A program made the position numbers and the translations under genes. From the NCBI RefSeq assembly GCF_000955805.1, contig NZ_JYOA01000007.1:288732-352731 (forward strand): a stretch of DNA of 64,000 nucleotides. Direction: 5' to 3'. This DNA is from Pseudomonas sp. 21 (lineage in GTDB: Bacteria; Pseudomonadota; Gammaproteobacteria; Pseudomonadales; Pseudomonadaceae). The notes below the pieces were generated by a model. That model did no database searches and had not been told where the DNA came from. It was given only the letters and a program-made list of their open reading frames with translations. This document shows positions 31,737 to 39,549 of this stretch, piece by piece (the stretch's first letter is position 1; each line of letters starts with the position of its first letter).

Positions 31737-32366
31737 TCAGGCCGGCGCGCGGCGGACGGTGGCGAGCAGTGCGGCGGCGCCCACGAACAGGGTAGCGAAG
31801 GTGCGATTCATCACCCGCTGCTGGCGTTGCGAGCGCAGGGCGCGCAGCACGCGCGCGGCCAGCCCGGTGTAGCCGGCCATGACGATCAGGTCCACGGTGA
31901 TCATGGTCGCGCCCATGATCACGTACTGGATCGCCATCGGGCGGTGCGGGTCGACGAACTGTGGCAGCACCGCGAGCATGAAGATCACCGCCTTGGGGTT
32001 GCTGGCGTTGACCAGGAAGCCGCGCAGCACCAGGGTCATCGGGCGGCCGATGGGGCGCTCGCCGCTCGCTGCCATTACCTGCGGGGCAGCGGTCCACTGG
32101 CGGTACGCGAGGTAGACCAGGTAGACCACGCCGAACCACTTGATCGCGCTGAACGCCACCGCCGAAGCCGAGAGCAGCGCGCCGACGCCTGCAGCGACGA
32201 TCGCGATCTGCAGCGCCAGGCCGATCTGCAGGCCCAGGGCATTCCAGTAGCCGCGCCAGAAGCCGTATTGCAGCCCGCAGGACATCGAGGCGATGGCCCC
32301 GGCGCCGGGCGACAGGCTGATCACCCAGCAGGCGATGAAGAAGGCGAACCAGGTACTGGCGAGCAT
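31737..32366 (-). CDS. LysE/RhtB-family amino acid exporter
   Basis: About 209 residues with five to six membrane segments. The N-terminal block WVISLSPGAGAIASMSCGL and VNASNPKAVIFMLAVLPQF are family signatures. These proteins export amino acids such as homoserine, threonine or lysine. I use the ATG at 32366, which has GAGG 6 bases upstream. A GTG four codons earlier is possible. Confidence 0.88.
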   Translation of the reverse strand: MLASTWFAFFIACWVISLSPGAGAIASMSCGLQYGFWRGYWNALGLQIGLALQIAIVAAGVGALLSASAVAFSAIKWFGVVYLVYLAYRQWTAAPQVMAASGERPIGRPMTLVLRGFLVNASNPKAVIFMLAVLPQFVDPHRPMAIQYVIMGATMITVDLIVMAGYTGLAARVLRALRSQRQQRVMNRTFATLFVGAAALLATVRRAPA

Positions 32367-32476
32367 TGCGGACCTCACGGCGCCCAGGCAGGCGCAATAA
32401 TTTGTTACGGAGGCTCAGTTTGCCTCAGTCGCGCCAACTCGCCCAGCATTGCCGACGAAGGTCGCAGGCCGCGTTT

Positions 32477-32554
32477 GTAGGAGCGAGCTTGCTCGCGAAC
32501 CGCCCCAGCTACGGAGTCGCGGGAAATTCTGTTCGCGAGCAAGCTCGCTCCTAC
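32477..32554. repeat. REP doublet, AGCTTGCTCGCGAAC variant
   Basis: Left arm GTAGGAGCG plus AGCTTGCTCGCGAAC and the exact reverse complement as right arm, 30 bases apart. It lies between the lysE-type and terC-type genes, just beyond the terC terminator. Confidence 0.9.
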
Positions 32555-32560
32555 AACAAG

Positions 32561-32590
32561 CAAAAAGCCCGGCGCTGGGCCGGGCTTTCT
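32561..32590 (-). terminator. Terminator of the terC-type gene
   Basis: GCCCGGC (32567-32573), loop GCTGG, GCCGGGC (32579-32585) flanked by AAAAA and TTT. On the minus strand it ends in TTTTTG. Confidence 0.85.
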
Positions 32591-32607
32591 GTTTCACGAC
32601 AGACCGA

Positions 32608-33366
32608 TCAGCTCGGAATGTCCTTGCGCAGCTTCACCGGCTCCTCGCCGCGCTTGCGCGCCAGGGCGCCGCGCAGGCGGATGTTGATCGCCTCCACCGC
32701 CAGCGAGAAGGCCATGGCGAAGTACACGTAGCCCTTGGGCACATGGATCTCGAAGGCTTCGGCGATCAGCACGGTGCCGACCACGATGAGGAACGACAGC
32801 GCGAGCATCTTCAGCGACGGGTGCTTCTCGATGAAGGCGCTGATGGTGCCGGCCGACAGCATCATCACACCGACCGAGATGACAATGGCCGCGACCATCA
32901 CCGGCACGTGCTGCACCAGGCCTACGGCGGTGATCACCGAGTCCAGCGAGAAGACGATGTCGATGATCGCGATCTGGATGATGATGCCCATGAAGCCGCG
33001 GGATTTTCCGCCCTGCTGCCCGCCCTCTTCCGCGCCTTCGAGGCTGTGGAAGATTTCCATGGTGCTCTTGAACAGCAGGAACAGGCCGCCGAAGAACAGG
33101 ATCAGGTCGCGCCCGGAAATGCCGTGCTCGAACACGGTGAACAGGTCGGCCGTCAGGCGCATCACCCAGGTGATCGACAGCAGCAGCAGGATGCGCGTGC
33201 CCATCGCCAGCGCCAGCCCGAAGAAGCGCGCCTTGGGTTGCTGCTCTGGCGGCAGGCGGCCGACCAGGATCGAGATGAAGATGATGTTGTCGATGCCCAG
33301 TACGATTTCCAGGGCAGTCAGGGTCAGAAAGGCAACCCAGATCTCAGGGCTTGTGAGCCATTCCAT
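32608..33366 (-). CDS. TerC-family integral membrane protein
   Basis: A 252-residue protein with seven predicted membrane segments. The family motifs LEIVLGIDNIIFISILV and IDIVFSLDSVITAVGL carry the membrane-embedded acidic residues. TerC relatives export metals, notably Mn, and some were linked to tellurite resistance. I cannot tell the ion. Last gene of a set with the MscS and ABC-F genes, 15 bases after the MscS stop. Confidence 0.88.
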   Translation of the reverse strand: MEWLTSPEIWVAFLTLTALEIVLGIDNIIFISILVGRLPPEQQPKARFFGLALAMGTRILLLLSITWVMRLTADLFTVFEHGISGRDLILFFGGLFLLFKSTMEIFHSLEGAEEGGQQGGKSRGFMGIIIQIAIIDIVFSLDSVITAVGLVQHVPVMVAAIVISVGVMMLSAGTISAFIEKHPSLKMLALSFLIVVGTVLIAEAFEIHVPKGYVYFAMAFSLAVEAINIRLRGALARKRGEEPVKLRKDIPS

Positions 33367-33381
33367 AGTGGGGGATGTCCA

Positions 33382-33945
33382 TTAAGGGGTGGTGGGGAGA
33401 TTCGGGCCACGCCAGCGGCGGATGGCCTTCTGGAAGAACAGGTTGTTCGGCACCTGCAGCAACGGGCCGGGCGTACCGTCCTCCGCGACTTCCTCCAGGG
33501 TGGTGTAGAGCAGGTTGATCGCTATCACCCTGCCCTTCACGCCGGGCTTGTCGGCGGACTCGATGACTTCCACGCGATCCCCCAGGCGGAACGGGCCCAT
33601 GGTGAAGATCATCAGCGCGCAGAACAGGTTGGAGAGCACGCTCCAGATGGCGAAGAAGGCCACCGCCGCGACGGCGGCGAAGCCGGTCAGCGCGGCCCAG
33701 AGCACATCGGCGGAGACGCCCAGGCGCTCCAGCACCAGCATCACCGCCGAGCCCATGATCAGCCAGCGCAGTCCGCCGCGCAGCGGCAGCAGCAACTCCG
33801 GCGGCATCGGGTAGCGCTCGCCGAGCCGGCTGACGGCACGCGTCACCACGCGCTGCACCAGCCACGCCAGCAGCAGGACGAGAATGATCTGCCCGCCGCG
33901 CAGCAGCGGTTCGCTCCACGCCACCAGCAGGTTCACGTCATCCAT
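33382..33945 (-). CDS. Small MscS-family mechanosensitive channel
   Basis: About 187 residues with two to three N-terminal membrane segments and the MscS beta domain (FRLGDRVEV, GVKGRVIAINLLYTTL, VPNNLFFQKAI). It is much shorter than E. coli MscS (286 residues) and lacks most of the C-terminal cage. The ATG at 33945 overlaps the stop of the upstream ABC-F gene in TGATG. A GTG at 33948 is an alternative start. Confidence 0.87.
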   Translation of the reverse strand: MDDVNLLVAWSEPLLRGGQIILVLLLAWLVQRVVTRAVSRLGERYPMPPELLLPLRGGLRWLIMGSAVMLVLERLGVSADVLWAALTGFAAVAAVAFFAIWSVLSNLFCALMIFTMGPFRLGDRVEVIESADKPGVKGRVIAINLLYTTLEEVAEDGTPGPLLQVPNNLFFQKAIRRWRGPNLPTTP

Positions 33946-35855
33946 CACTCACTGGCCTCGAGCTGGCGCTGCAGCTCTTCGAGGGTTTCCAGGGCCATCA
34001 GCCAGGCCTCTTCCAGCTCGCTTTCGCGGCCCTTCAGGGTCGCCTGGCGAGCCAGCAGATCACGCAGTTCATCCTTGCGCGAGGACTCGTAGAGCGCGCT
34101 GTCGCCCAGGCGCTGCTCCAGCTCGGCAAGCTGCTCGTGGACCTTGCCCAGCTCCTTCTCCAGCTTGTCCGCCTCGCGCTTGTGCGGGGCGAGCTGCTGA
34201 CGCAGGGCCGCGGCGGCCTGGCGCTGGGCGCGCTTGTCGGTCTTGTCGCCAGCGGGAGTGGCGGGCGACGACGGCGTCTGCCGCGCGCGGAAGTCCACCA
34301 GCCAGCGGGCGTAGTCTTCGAGGTCGCCGTCGAACTCCTGGATGCGCCCGTCGGCCACCAGCAGGAACTCGTCGGTGGTGCTCTTGAGCAGGTGACGATC
34401 GTGCGACACCACTACCACGGCGCCGGAGAACTCCTGCAGCGCGAGGGTCAGCGCCAGGCGCATTTCCAGGTCGAGATGGTTGGTCGGCTCGTCGAGCAGC
34501 AGCAGGTTGGGCTTCTGCCAGGCGATCAGCGCCAGCGCCAGGCGCGCCTTCTCGCCACCGGAGAAGTTCAGCACCGGCTCGTCGCAGCGCTCGCCACGGA
34601 AGTCGAAACCGCCGAGGAAGTCGCGCAGCGTCTGCTCGCGTTCCGCCGGCGCGATGCGCGCCAGGTGCAGCAGCGGGCTGGCCTTGGGGTCCAGCGAGTC
34701 GAGCTGGTGCTGGGCGAAGTAGCCAATGGCGAGATTCTCGCCACGGGCGAGCTCACCGGACAGCAGCGACAGGTCGCCGGACAGGGTCTTGATCAGGGTC
34801 GACTTGCCCGCGCCGTTGGGGCCGAGCAGGCCGATGCGCGCGCCGGGCACCAACTGTAGCTTGACCTTCTCCAGCACGGTTTTCTCGCCGTAGCCGAGGC
34901 GGGCTTCGGAGAGATTCAAGAGCGGGCTGGAAATCTTGTCGGACTCGCGGAAGGCAAAGTCGAACGGCGAATCGACGTGGGCCGGCGCCAGCTCTTCCAG
35001 GCGCTCCAGCGCCTTGATCCGGCTCTGCGCCTGGCGGGCCTTGGTGGCCTGGGCGCGGAAGCGAGCAATGTACTTTTCCATGTGCGCGCGTTGCGCCTGC
35101 TGCTTCTCGTACGCCTGTTGCTGCTGGGCGAGACGTTCGGCGCGGGTGCGCTCGAAGGCCGAGTAGCCACCGCGGTACAGGGTCAGCTTGCGCTGCTCGA
35201 GGTGGGCGATGTTGTCCACCACGGCGTCGAGGAAATCGCGGTCGTGGGAGATCAGCAGCAGCGTGCCCGGATAGCCCTTGAGCCACTCTTCCAGCCAGAG
35301 GATGGCGTCGAGGTCCAGGTGGTTGGTCGGTTCGTCGAGCAGCAGCAGTTCGGACGGGCACATCAGCGCCTGCGCCAGGTTCAGGCGCATCCGCCAGCCA
35401 CCGGAGAAGTCGCCGACACGGCGGTCCATCTGCTCGGGCGTGAAGCCCAACCCCGCCAGCAGCTTGCGCGCACGGGCATCGGCAGTGTATCCGTCGGCAC
35501 TGTCCAGTTCGCTGTGCAGGCGCGCCAGGGCAGTGCCGTCGTGGGCGTCTTCCGCCGCGGCGAGGTCCGCCTGGATCTTGCGCAGGTGCACGTCGCCGTC
35601 GAGCACGTAGTCGACGGCGAGGCGGTCGAGGGTATCGACCTCCTGGCGCATGTGCGCGATGCGCCAGTCCGCGGGCAGGTAGCAGTCGCCGGCATCCTGG
35701 CCGAGCTGGCCGCGCAACAGGGCGAACAGGCTCGACTTGCCGGCGCCGTTGGCGCCGATCAGGCCGACTTTCTGTCCGGCGTGCAGGGTGAGTTCGGCAC
35801 CTTCCAGCAAGCGCTGGGGGCCACGCTGTAGCGTAAGATTTTGTAGTCGAATCAT
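33945..35855 (-). CDS. yheS: ABC-F family ATPase (YheS-like)
   Basis: A 636-residue soluble protein with two ATPase domains and no membrane segment. Walker A motifs are GANGAGKSS and GPNGAGKST, signatures FSGGWRMRLNLA and FSGGEKARLALAL, and both Walker B motifs read LLLDEPTNHLDLD/E. A charged linker (about 230-300) and a C-terminal coiled coil (about 540-630) complete the ABC-F layout. Family members act on ribosomes during translation. Divergent from the TIGR02444-type gene across 47 bases. Confidence 0.92.
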   Translation of the reverse strand: MIRLQNLTLQRGPQRLLEGAELTLHAGQKVGLIGANGAGKSSLFALLRGQLGQDAGDCYLPADWRIAHMRQEVDTLDRLAVDYVLDGDVHLRKIQADLAAAEDAHDGTALARLHSELDSADGYTADARARKLLAGLGFTPEQMDRRVGDFSGGWRMRLNLAQALMCPSELLLLDEPTNHLDLDAILWLEEWLKGYPGTLLLISHDRDFLDAVVDNIAHLEQRKLTLYRGGYSAFERTRAERLAQQQQAYEKQQAQRAHMEKYIARFRAQATKARQAQSRIKALERLEELAPAHVDSPFDFAFRESDKISSPLLNLSEARLGYGEKTVLEKVKLQLVPGARIGLLGPNGAGKSTLIKTLSGDLSLLSGELARGENLAIGYFAQHQLDSLDPKASPLLHLARIAPAEREQTLRDFLGGFDFRGERCDEPVLNFSGGEKARLALALIAWQKPNLLLLDEPTNHLDLEMRLALTLALQEFSGAVVVVSHDRHLLKSTTDEFLLVADGRIQEFDGDLEDYARWLVDFRARQTPSSPATPAGDKTDKRAQRQAAAALRQQLAPHKREADKLEKELGKVHEQLAELEQRLGDSALYESSRKDELRDLLARQATLKGRESELEEAWLMALETLEELQRQLEASE

Positions 35856-35902
35856 GGCGGCGGAGTTTATCAGCTTCGCCTGGCAATCGCTGTGGGTGCT
35901 CT

Positions 35903-36367
35903 ATGTCTGATGATGTCTGGTCGTATGCACTGAAACTCTACGCCCGCCCTGGGGTTGAGGCGGCTTGCCTGACCCTGCAGGAAGGCGGCGCGGATGTCTG
36001 CCTGGTGCTCGCTGCGGCGTGGCTGGGCCGCACCGGCGTGGCCTTCGCGGCGTCGCGAATGAACGAGCTGGAATGCACAGCGCAGGGATGGCGCGAAGAG
36101 GTGGTCGTGCCTTTGCGTTCGCTGCGTCAGCGCTGGCGGGAATCGGCGAAGCAGGATGTGCAGCTGGCGCCGCTGCGCGAGCGGATCAAGCAGCTCGAAC
36201 TGGAAGCGGAAAAAGTGCTGCTGGAGAGACTGGAGAGGCTGGCGCAGGATTGGCCACGGGGTGAAGCGGAGGATCTGGCGCGCTGGCTGGAAGCCGCGGC
36301 TGGCGAGGCAGGCGGCTTGCGCCGCGATGTGCGGGAAACCCTGCGCACCGCGGCGAGCCTCTCCTGA
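35903..36367 (+). CDS. TIGR02444-family conserved protein
   Basis: A 154-residue protein with the family start VWSYALKLYARPGVEAACLTLQ and the segment GADVCLVLAAAWLG. It is mostly helical, with a charged C-terminal half that may form a coiled coil. Found across pseudomonads next to the ABC-F gene. No function is known. It converges on algP, leaving 3 bases between the two stops. Confidence 0.85.
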   Translation: MSDDVWSYALKLYARPGVEAACLTLQEGGADVCLVLAAAWLGRTGVAFAASRMNELECTAQGWREEVVVPLRSLRQRWRESAKQDVQLAPLRERIKQLELEAEKVLLERLERLAQDWPRGEAEDLARWLEAAAGEAGGLRRDVRETLRTAASLS

Positions 36368-36370
36368 GCC

Positions 36371-37558
36371 TTAGGAAGCGCTGGAGGAGTTGCTGCTGGC
36401 CGGAGCAGCCGGTGCCGGAGTGGCGCTGGCAGCCGGGGTCGCGGCCGGAGTGCTCGGCTGGGCAGCCGGTGCGCTCGGGGCAGCCGGAGCGGCCGGTTTG
36501 GCAGCGACGGCAGGCTTGGCCGCAGCCGGTTTGGCAGCAGGCTTGGCGGCCGGTTTTGCGGCAGGCTTGGCCGCGGCTTTCACGGCCGGTTTGGCAGCCG
36601 GCTTAGCGGCGGGCTTGGCAGCTGGTTTGGCAGCGGCAGCGGGCTTCGCGGCAGGCTTGGCAGCCGGTTTGGCGGCAGCGGCGGGCTTGGCGGCAGCAGG
36701 CTTGGCGGCCGGCTTCACTGCGGGTTTGGCAGCAGCTTTTGCAGCAGGCTTGGCAGCCGGTTTAGCGGCGGGCTTGGCAGCCGGTTTGGCAGCGGCAGCA
36801 GGCTTCGCAGCAGGCTTGGCAGCCGGTTTGGCGGCAGCTTTGGCAGCAGGCTTGGCAGCCGGTTTAGCGGCAGGCTTGGCAGCAGCAGTCTTGGCGGCCG
36901 GTTTGGCTGCAGTTTTTGCGGCGGGCTTGGCGGCCGGTTTCGCAGCAACCTTGGCAGCCGGTTTGACGGCGGGTTTGGCAGCCGGCTTGGCAGCAGCTTT
37001 AGCGGCAGCAGGCCTGGCAGCGGCAACCTTGGCGGCCGGCTTCGCAGCAGGCTTGGCGGCGGCTTTCACGGCAGGCTTGGCAGCCGGTTTGGCAGCGGGC
37101 TTGGCGGCCGGTTTGGCAGCAGCCTTGGCAACCGGTTTGGCAGCGGCGGCAACCGGCTTGCGGGTAGCAAGGGATTTGCCAGCGGCTTCCTTCACCTTGG
37201 TCACGCCCTGGGCGAGCTTCAGGCTCTCCTGCACATCGCGCTTGAGGTTGGCGATGTAGGCACGGGTTTCAGTCTGACGGTTCTTCAGAACATCCAGCAC
37301 GCCATCGAGCTCAGCGATGCTCGACTTGGCCTTGGCCTGCGCCTTCGCCTTGCCGGCCTTGGTCGCGTCCTGCAGCTTGGTGCGTGCGTTGTGCAGCTTC
37401 TCCTGAGCCTTGCCGCGCTGTTTCTCGAGCTTGGCGAGCAGCTTTTCGGAATCGACGAGCGCCTGCTTGCAGGCACCTTCGAGGTGTTCGATCAGACTGT
37501 TCGACAACTGGTGCAGCAGGTGCAGAGGGGTAGTGACGGGTTTCTTGTTGGCCGACAT
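36371..37558 (-). CDS. algP: AlgP (AlgR3), histone H1-like alginate regulatory protein
   Basis: A 395-residue basic protein. Residues 1-135 form a helical domain (LHLLHQLSNSLIEHLEGACKQ...). About 135-345 consist of dozens of KPAA/KPAV tandem repeats resembling the eukaryotic H1 tail, followed by a Pro/Ala/Ser tail. It likely coats DNA and was tied to transcription of alginate genes in P. aeruginosa. The ATG at 37558 has a perfect AGGAGG. The DNA encoding the tail is a long array of near-identical units that can recombine and change length. In P. aeruginosa the tail is somewhat shorter. Confidence 0.92.
   Translation of the reverse strand: MSANKKPVTTPLHLLHQLSNSLIEHLEGACKQALVDSEKLLAKLEKQRGKAQEKLHNARTKLQDATKAGKAKAQAKAKSSIAELDGVLDVLKNRQTETRAYIANLKRDVQESLKLAQGVTKVKEAAGKSLATRKPVAAAAKPVAKAAAKPAAKPAAKPAAKPAVKAAAKPAAKPAAKVAAARPAAAKAAAKPAAKPAVKPAAKVAAKPAAKPAAKTAAKPAAKTAAAKPAAKPAAKPAAKAAAKPAAKPAAKPAAAAKPAAKPAAKPAAKPAAKAAAKPAVKPAAKPAAAKPAAAAKPAAKPAAKPAAAAKPAAKPAAKPAAKPAVKAAAKPAAKPAAKPAAKPAAAKPAVAAKPAAPAAPSAPAAQPSTPAATPAASATPAPAAPASSNSSSAS
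36480..37150. repeat. algP: Intragenic tandem repeat array encoding KPAA units
   Basis: About 670 bases built from variants of GGCTTGGCAGCCGGTTT on the plus strand, each unit encoding KPAAKPAA on the minus strand. Unit spacing is mostly 12-15 bases with longer blocks repeated, for example around 36600-36660 and 36765-36815. Confidence 0.85.
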
Positions 37559-38076
37559 GACGTGCCTCCTGGCGGACGTGGTTGCGCCCATACTAGCCCC
37601 GCTGATGGCCTCTCGCCAATGTCCCTGGTGTGCTGCAGGCCGCAGCAGGCATTGGCTTCAGAGATTTTCAGCAGTGCGCGAAGGCGCGTTCTTTCACTCA
37701 CACAATGACGCTGCCTCACGCACTTGGTTCCGTTGCCGCAATCGGCCTGGCAGCGCAAACGCCCGTGGCGCGTGCGTTTGGCGATGAGAAATAAATTTTC
37801 CAGGCAGGCCCAAAACACCCGTCGCAGAGCCTTTCACGCGACACGCAGCAGCACCGCAGGAGGCGGACTGGCAGTCGTTTTCAGCCCGCCAGCGCGACGC
37901 GAGAATCGCTGTCACGGCACCGTGGAAGTGCTCTTGCGAGCACGCGTTCGCAGTCACCGTTACGGCCTATTTTGAGCCGCGATTCATCACGCGAAAAAGG
38001 CGGCGAGAACACCGCTGCAAGCTGCCAGACGGCGCGAATTTTTCAGCGTTGCGCGCTCAAAGTGCGACGCTCGAAC
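37559..38076. other. algP: Gene-free stretch between algP and algQ
   Basis: About 520 bases with no ORF that looks coding: short frames have Cys/Arg-rich composition and no ribosome site. It contains the algP promoter region and a hairpin GTGCTC-TTGC-GAGCAC at 37928-37943. In P. aeruginosa an FKBP-type peptidyl-prolyl isomerase gene lies between algP and algQ, and no trace of it is visible here. Confidence 0.6.
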
Positions 38077-38140
38077 ATCGCAGACAGAGTCCGCTCCTAC
38101 GCGGGTTGAACCTTGGGTAGGAGCGGACTCCGTCCGCGAT
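38077..38140. repeat. REP pair in everted orientation
   Basis: Left element 38077-38100 ends CCGCTCCTAC and right element 38117-38140 begins GTAGGAGCGG. The GTAG ends therefore face each other, opposite to all other pairs. The left copy has two mismatches to the consensus. Confidence 0.85.
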
Positions 38141-38170
38141 AGGCATGAACGGCACTAACCCAGCACAAAC

Positions 38171-38207
38171 GAAAACGGCGCGAGTGCTTCAAGCGCTCGC
38201 GCCGTTG
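38171..38207 (-). terminator. algQ: Terminator of algQ
   Basis: AACGGCGCGAG (38174-38184) pairs with CTCGCGCCGTT (38196-38206) with a short inner stem. On the minus strand it ends in TTTTCG. Confidence 0.85.
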
Positions 38208-38223
38208 TCGGACGTCCCTTCGC

Positions 38224-38691
38224 TCAGGCCGTAACGGCTTTCTGCTCGTGGGAGTTGTGCAGCACTTCGATCAGGCAGTCTTCCAGTTCGAAGCGTTCGT
38301 GCAGTTGCTGGCGCAGGCTTTTCAGTTCGCTGGTCAGGCAGGTGCCTTCGCGGCAATCGCCGTTGTCGCAACGATCGTTGAAGTTCAGTGCATTGGCGGT
38401 GATGGTCTCCAGGCGCGGGTAGATCTGCTTGGCCAATTCCAGGCCGCGCGTATCACCGAAGGCCTGCGCCTCGTTCATCAGTTGTTCGTAGACTTCGAAG
38501 TGGCCCGCCGACACGTAGTCGAGCAGTAGCTGGCAGAAGCTCTGCAGGTTCTCGGCATTGGTCTTCGGCGCCTGGACACCGTCCAGGGAATCGAATGCCC
38601 GGACCAATTCATGTCGATCCCGCAACCAGCGGTCGATCAGCTGGTGTACGCCTCCCCAACGTTCCTGGGCATTACGGCAGCTCTCGAGCAT
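38224..38691 (-). CDS. algQ: AlgQ (Rsd-family anti-sigma-70 factor)
   Basis: A 155-residue all-helical protein starting [20 protein letters not shown], the hallmark of AlgQ/Rsd, with the sigma-binding segment around [11 protein letters not shown]. It binds region 4 of sigma-70 and shifts RNA polymerase use. In P. aeruginosa it affects alginate, siderophore and nucleoside diphosphate kinase levels. AGGA lies just before the ATG. It is monocistronic with its own terminator. Confidence 0.93.
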   Translation of the reverse strand: MLESCRNAQERWGGVHQLIDRWLRDRHELVRAFDSLDGVQAPKTNAENLQSFCQLLLDYVSAGHFEVYEQLMNEAQAFGDTRGLELAKQIYPRLETITANALNFNDRCDNGDCREGTCLTSELKSLRQQLHERFELEDCLIEVLHNSHEQKAVTA

Positions 38692-38947
38692 GTTGTCCTC
38701 ACTTCCCTTTCGCCGTCCCGGCTAGGTCCGCCCCGGGACAATATTCTGTCGAATCTCGACGTCCGCGATGTGTGAAGCTTGTTCGGCGGCGGCTTTCCGA
38801 CGGAGTGGAAAACCAGAGTATGCCCGCCCGTTATCGCCTTCAAGACACCGGCATCGGGAAAATTCATACGAGCGTTTAATCGACAGACCGCGATGCCTCT
38901 GGCCTGCACCGATGCGGCGCAGGCCATGGCGAATTGAGATGCGACGC

Positions 38948-39433
38948 TCAGCCGCGGCGGCGGAAGAACTGCACGATGGCGAACAGGGCAAAACCGATGA
39001 AGGCCAGCAGACTCCACTCCGCAATGCTCATGCCGAGGAGCGTCCAGGTGACCTCGGCGCAGTCGGCCGAACCGTGGAACATGGTGTAGAGGATCTGCGT
39101 GTAAGGCATGCTCTCGAGCATGAAGTCCAACGGCGGCAGGCAGGATGGCAGCTGGTCCGGCGGCAGGGTCTGCAGCCAGATCTGACGACCCGCAGTGCCG
39201 GCACCGCCCAGGGCGCTGAGCAGGATCAGCAGCGAGTAAACGCGCGGCGCACGGCCGTGCAGCGCGGCGATCAACGAGAACAGACCGCAACCGGCAAAGA
39301 AGATGCGCTGCAGGATGCACAGCGGGCAGGGTTCCAGCCCGACCACGTACTGCAGGTAGAAGCCGGTGCCGAGCAAAGCGACGCAGGCGAGGAAGGCGAG
39401 GAAGAACAGGGAACGAGGGCTGGCCAGGTTCAT
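38948..39433 (-). CDS. dsbB: Disulfide bond formation protein DsbB (DsbH-like)
   Basis: A 161-residue quinone-linked membrane oxidase that reoxidises DsbA. Four membrane segments, the first redox pair in EPCPLCILQR and a second periplasmic pair (PSCLPP and SADCAEV). Arg after CPLCILQ is the conserved quinone-site residue. This is the paralogue found in the algQ-hemY region of P. aeruginosa. Confidence 0.92.
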   Translation of the reverse strand: MNLASPRSLFFLAFLACVALLGTGFYLQYVVGLEPCPLCILQRIFFAGCGLFSLIAALHGRAPRVYSLLILLSALGGAGTAGRQIWLQTLPPDQLPSCLPPLDFMLESMPYTQILYTMFHGSADCAEVTWTLLGMSIAEWSLLAFIGFALFAIVQFFRRRG

Positions 39434-39549
39434 GGCGGCTCCGCTGAAAAGCGCTGTTGCAGGAAAGGCCGCTACGGTAGTGGAAACACGGCGATCAGTT
39501 CAAGGCGAGTGTCTAGACTGGCCGTGGCACTCATCCGGGAATTCCTGCC

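Noticed and set aside
36480-37150. Tandem repeats as a possible CRISPR array
   Set aside because: Repeats are contiguous, in frame and encode KPAA units. There are no unique spacers.
36390-37259. Ala/Gly/Leu repeat protein opposite algP
   Set aside because: Mere complement of the KPAA repeat array. algP has a perfect ribosome site and a known family.
37694-37957. 87-codon minus-strand ORF between algP and algQ
   Set aside because: Cys/Ala/Arg-rich, no ribosome site, no family. Such frames are common spurious calls in GC-rich intergenic DNA.
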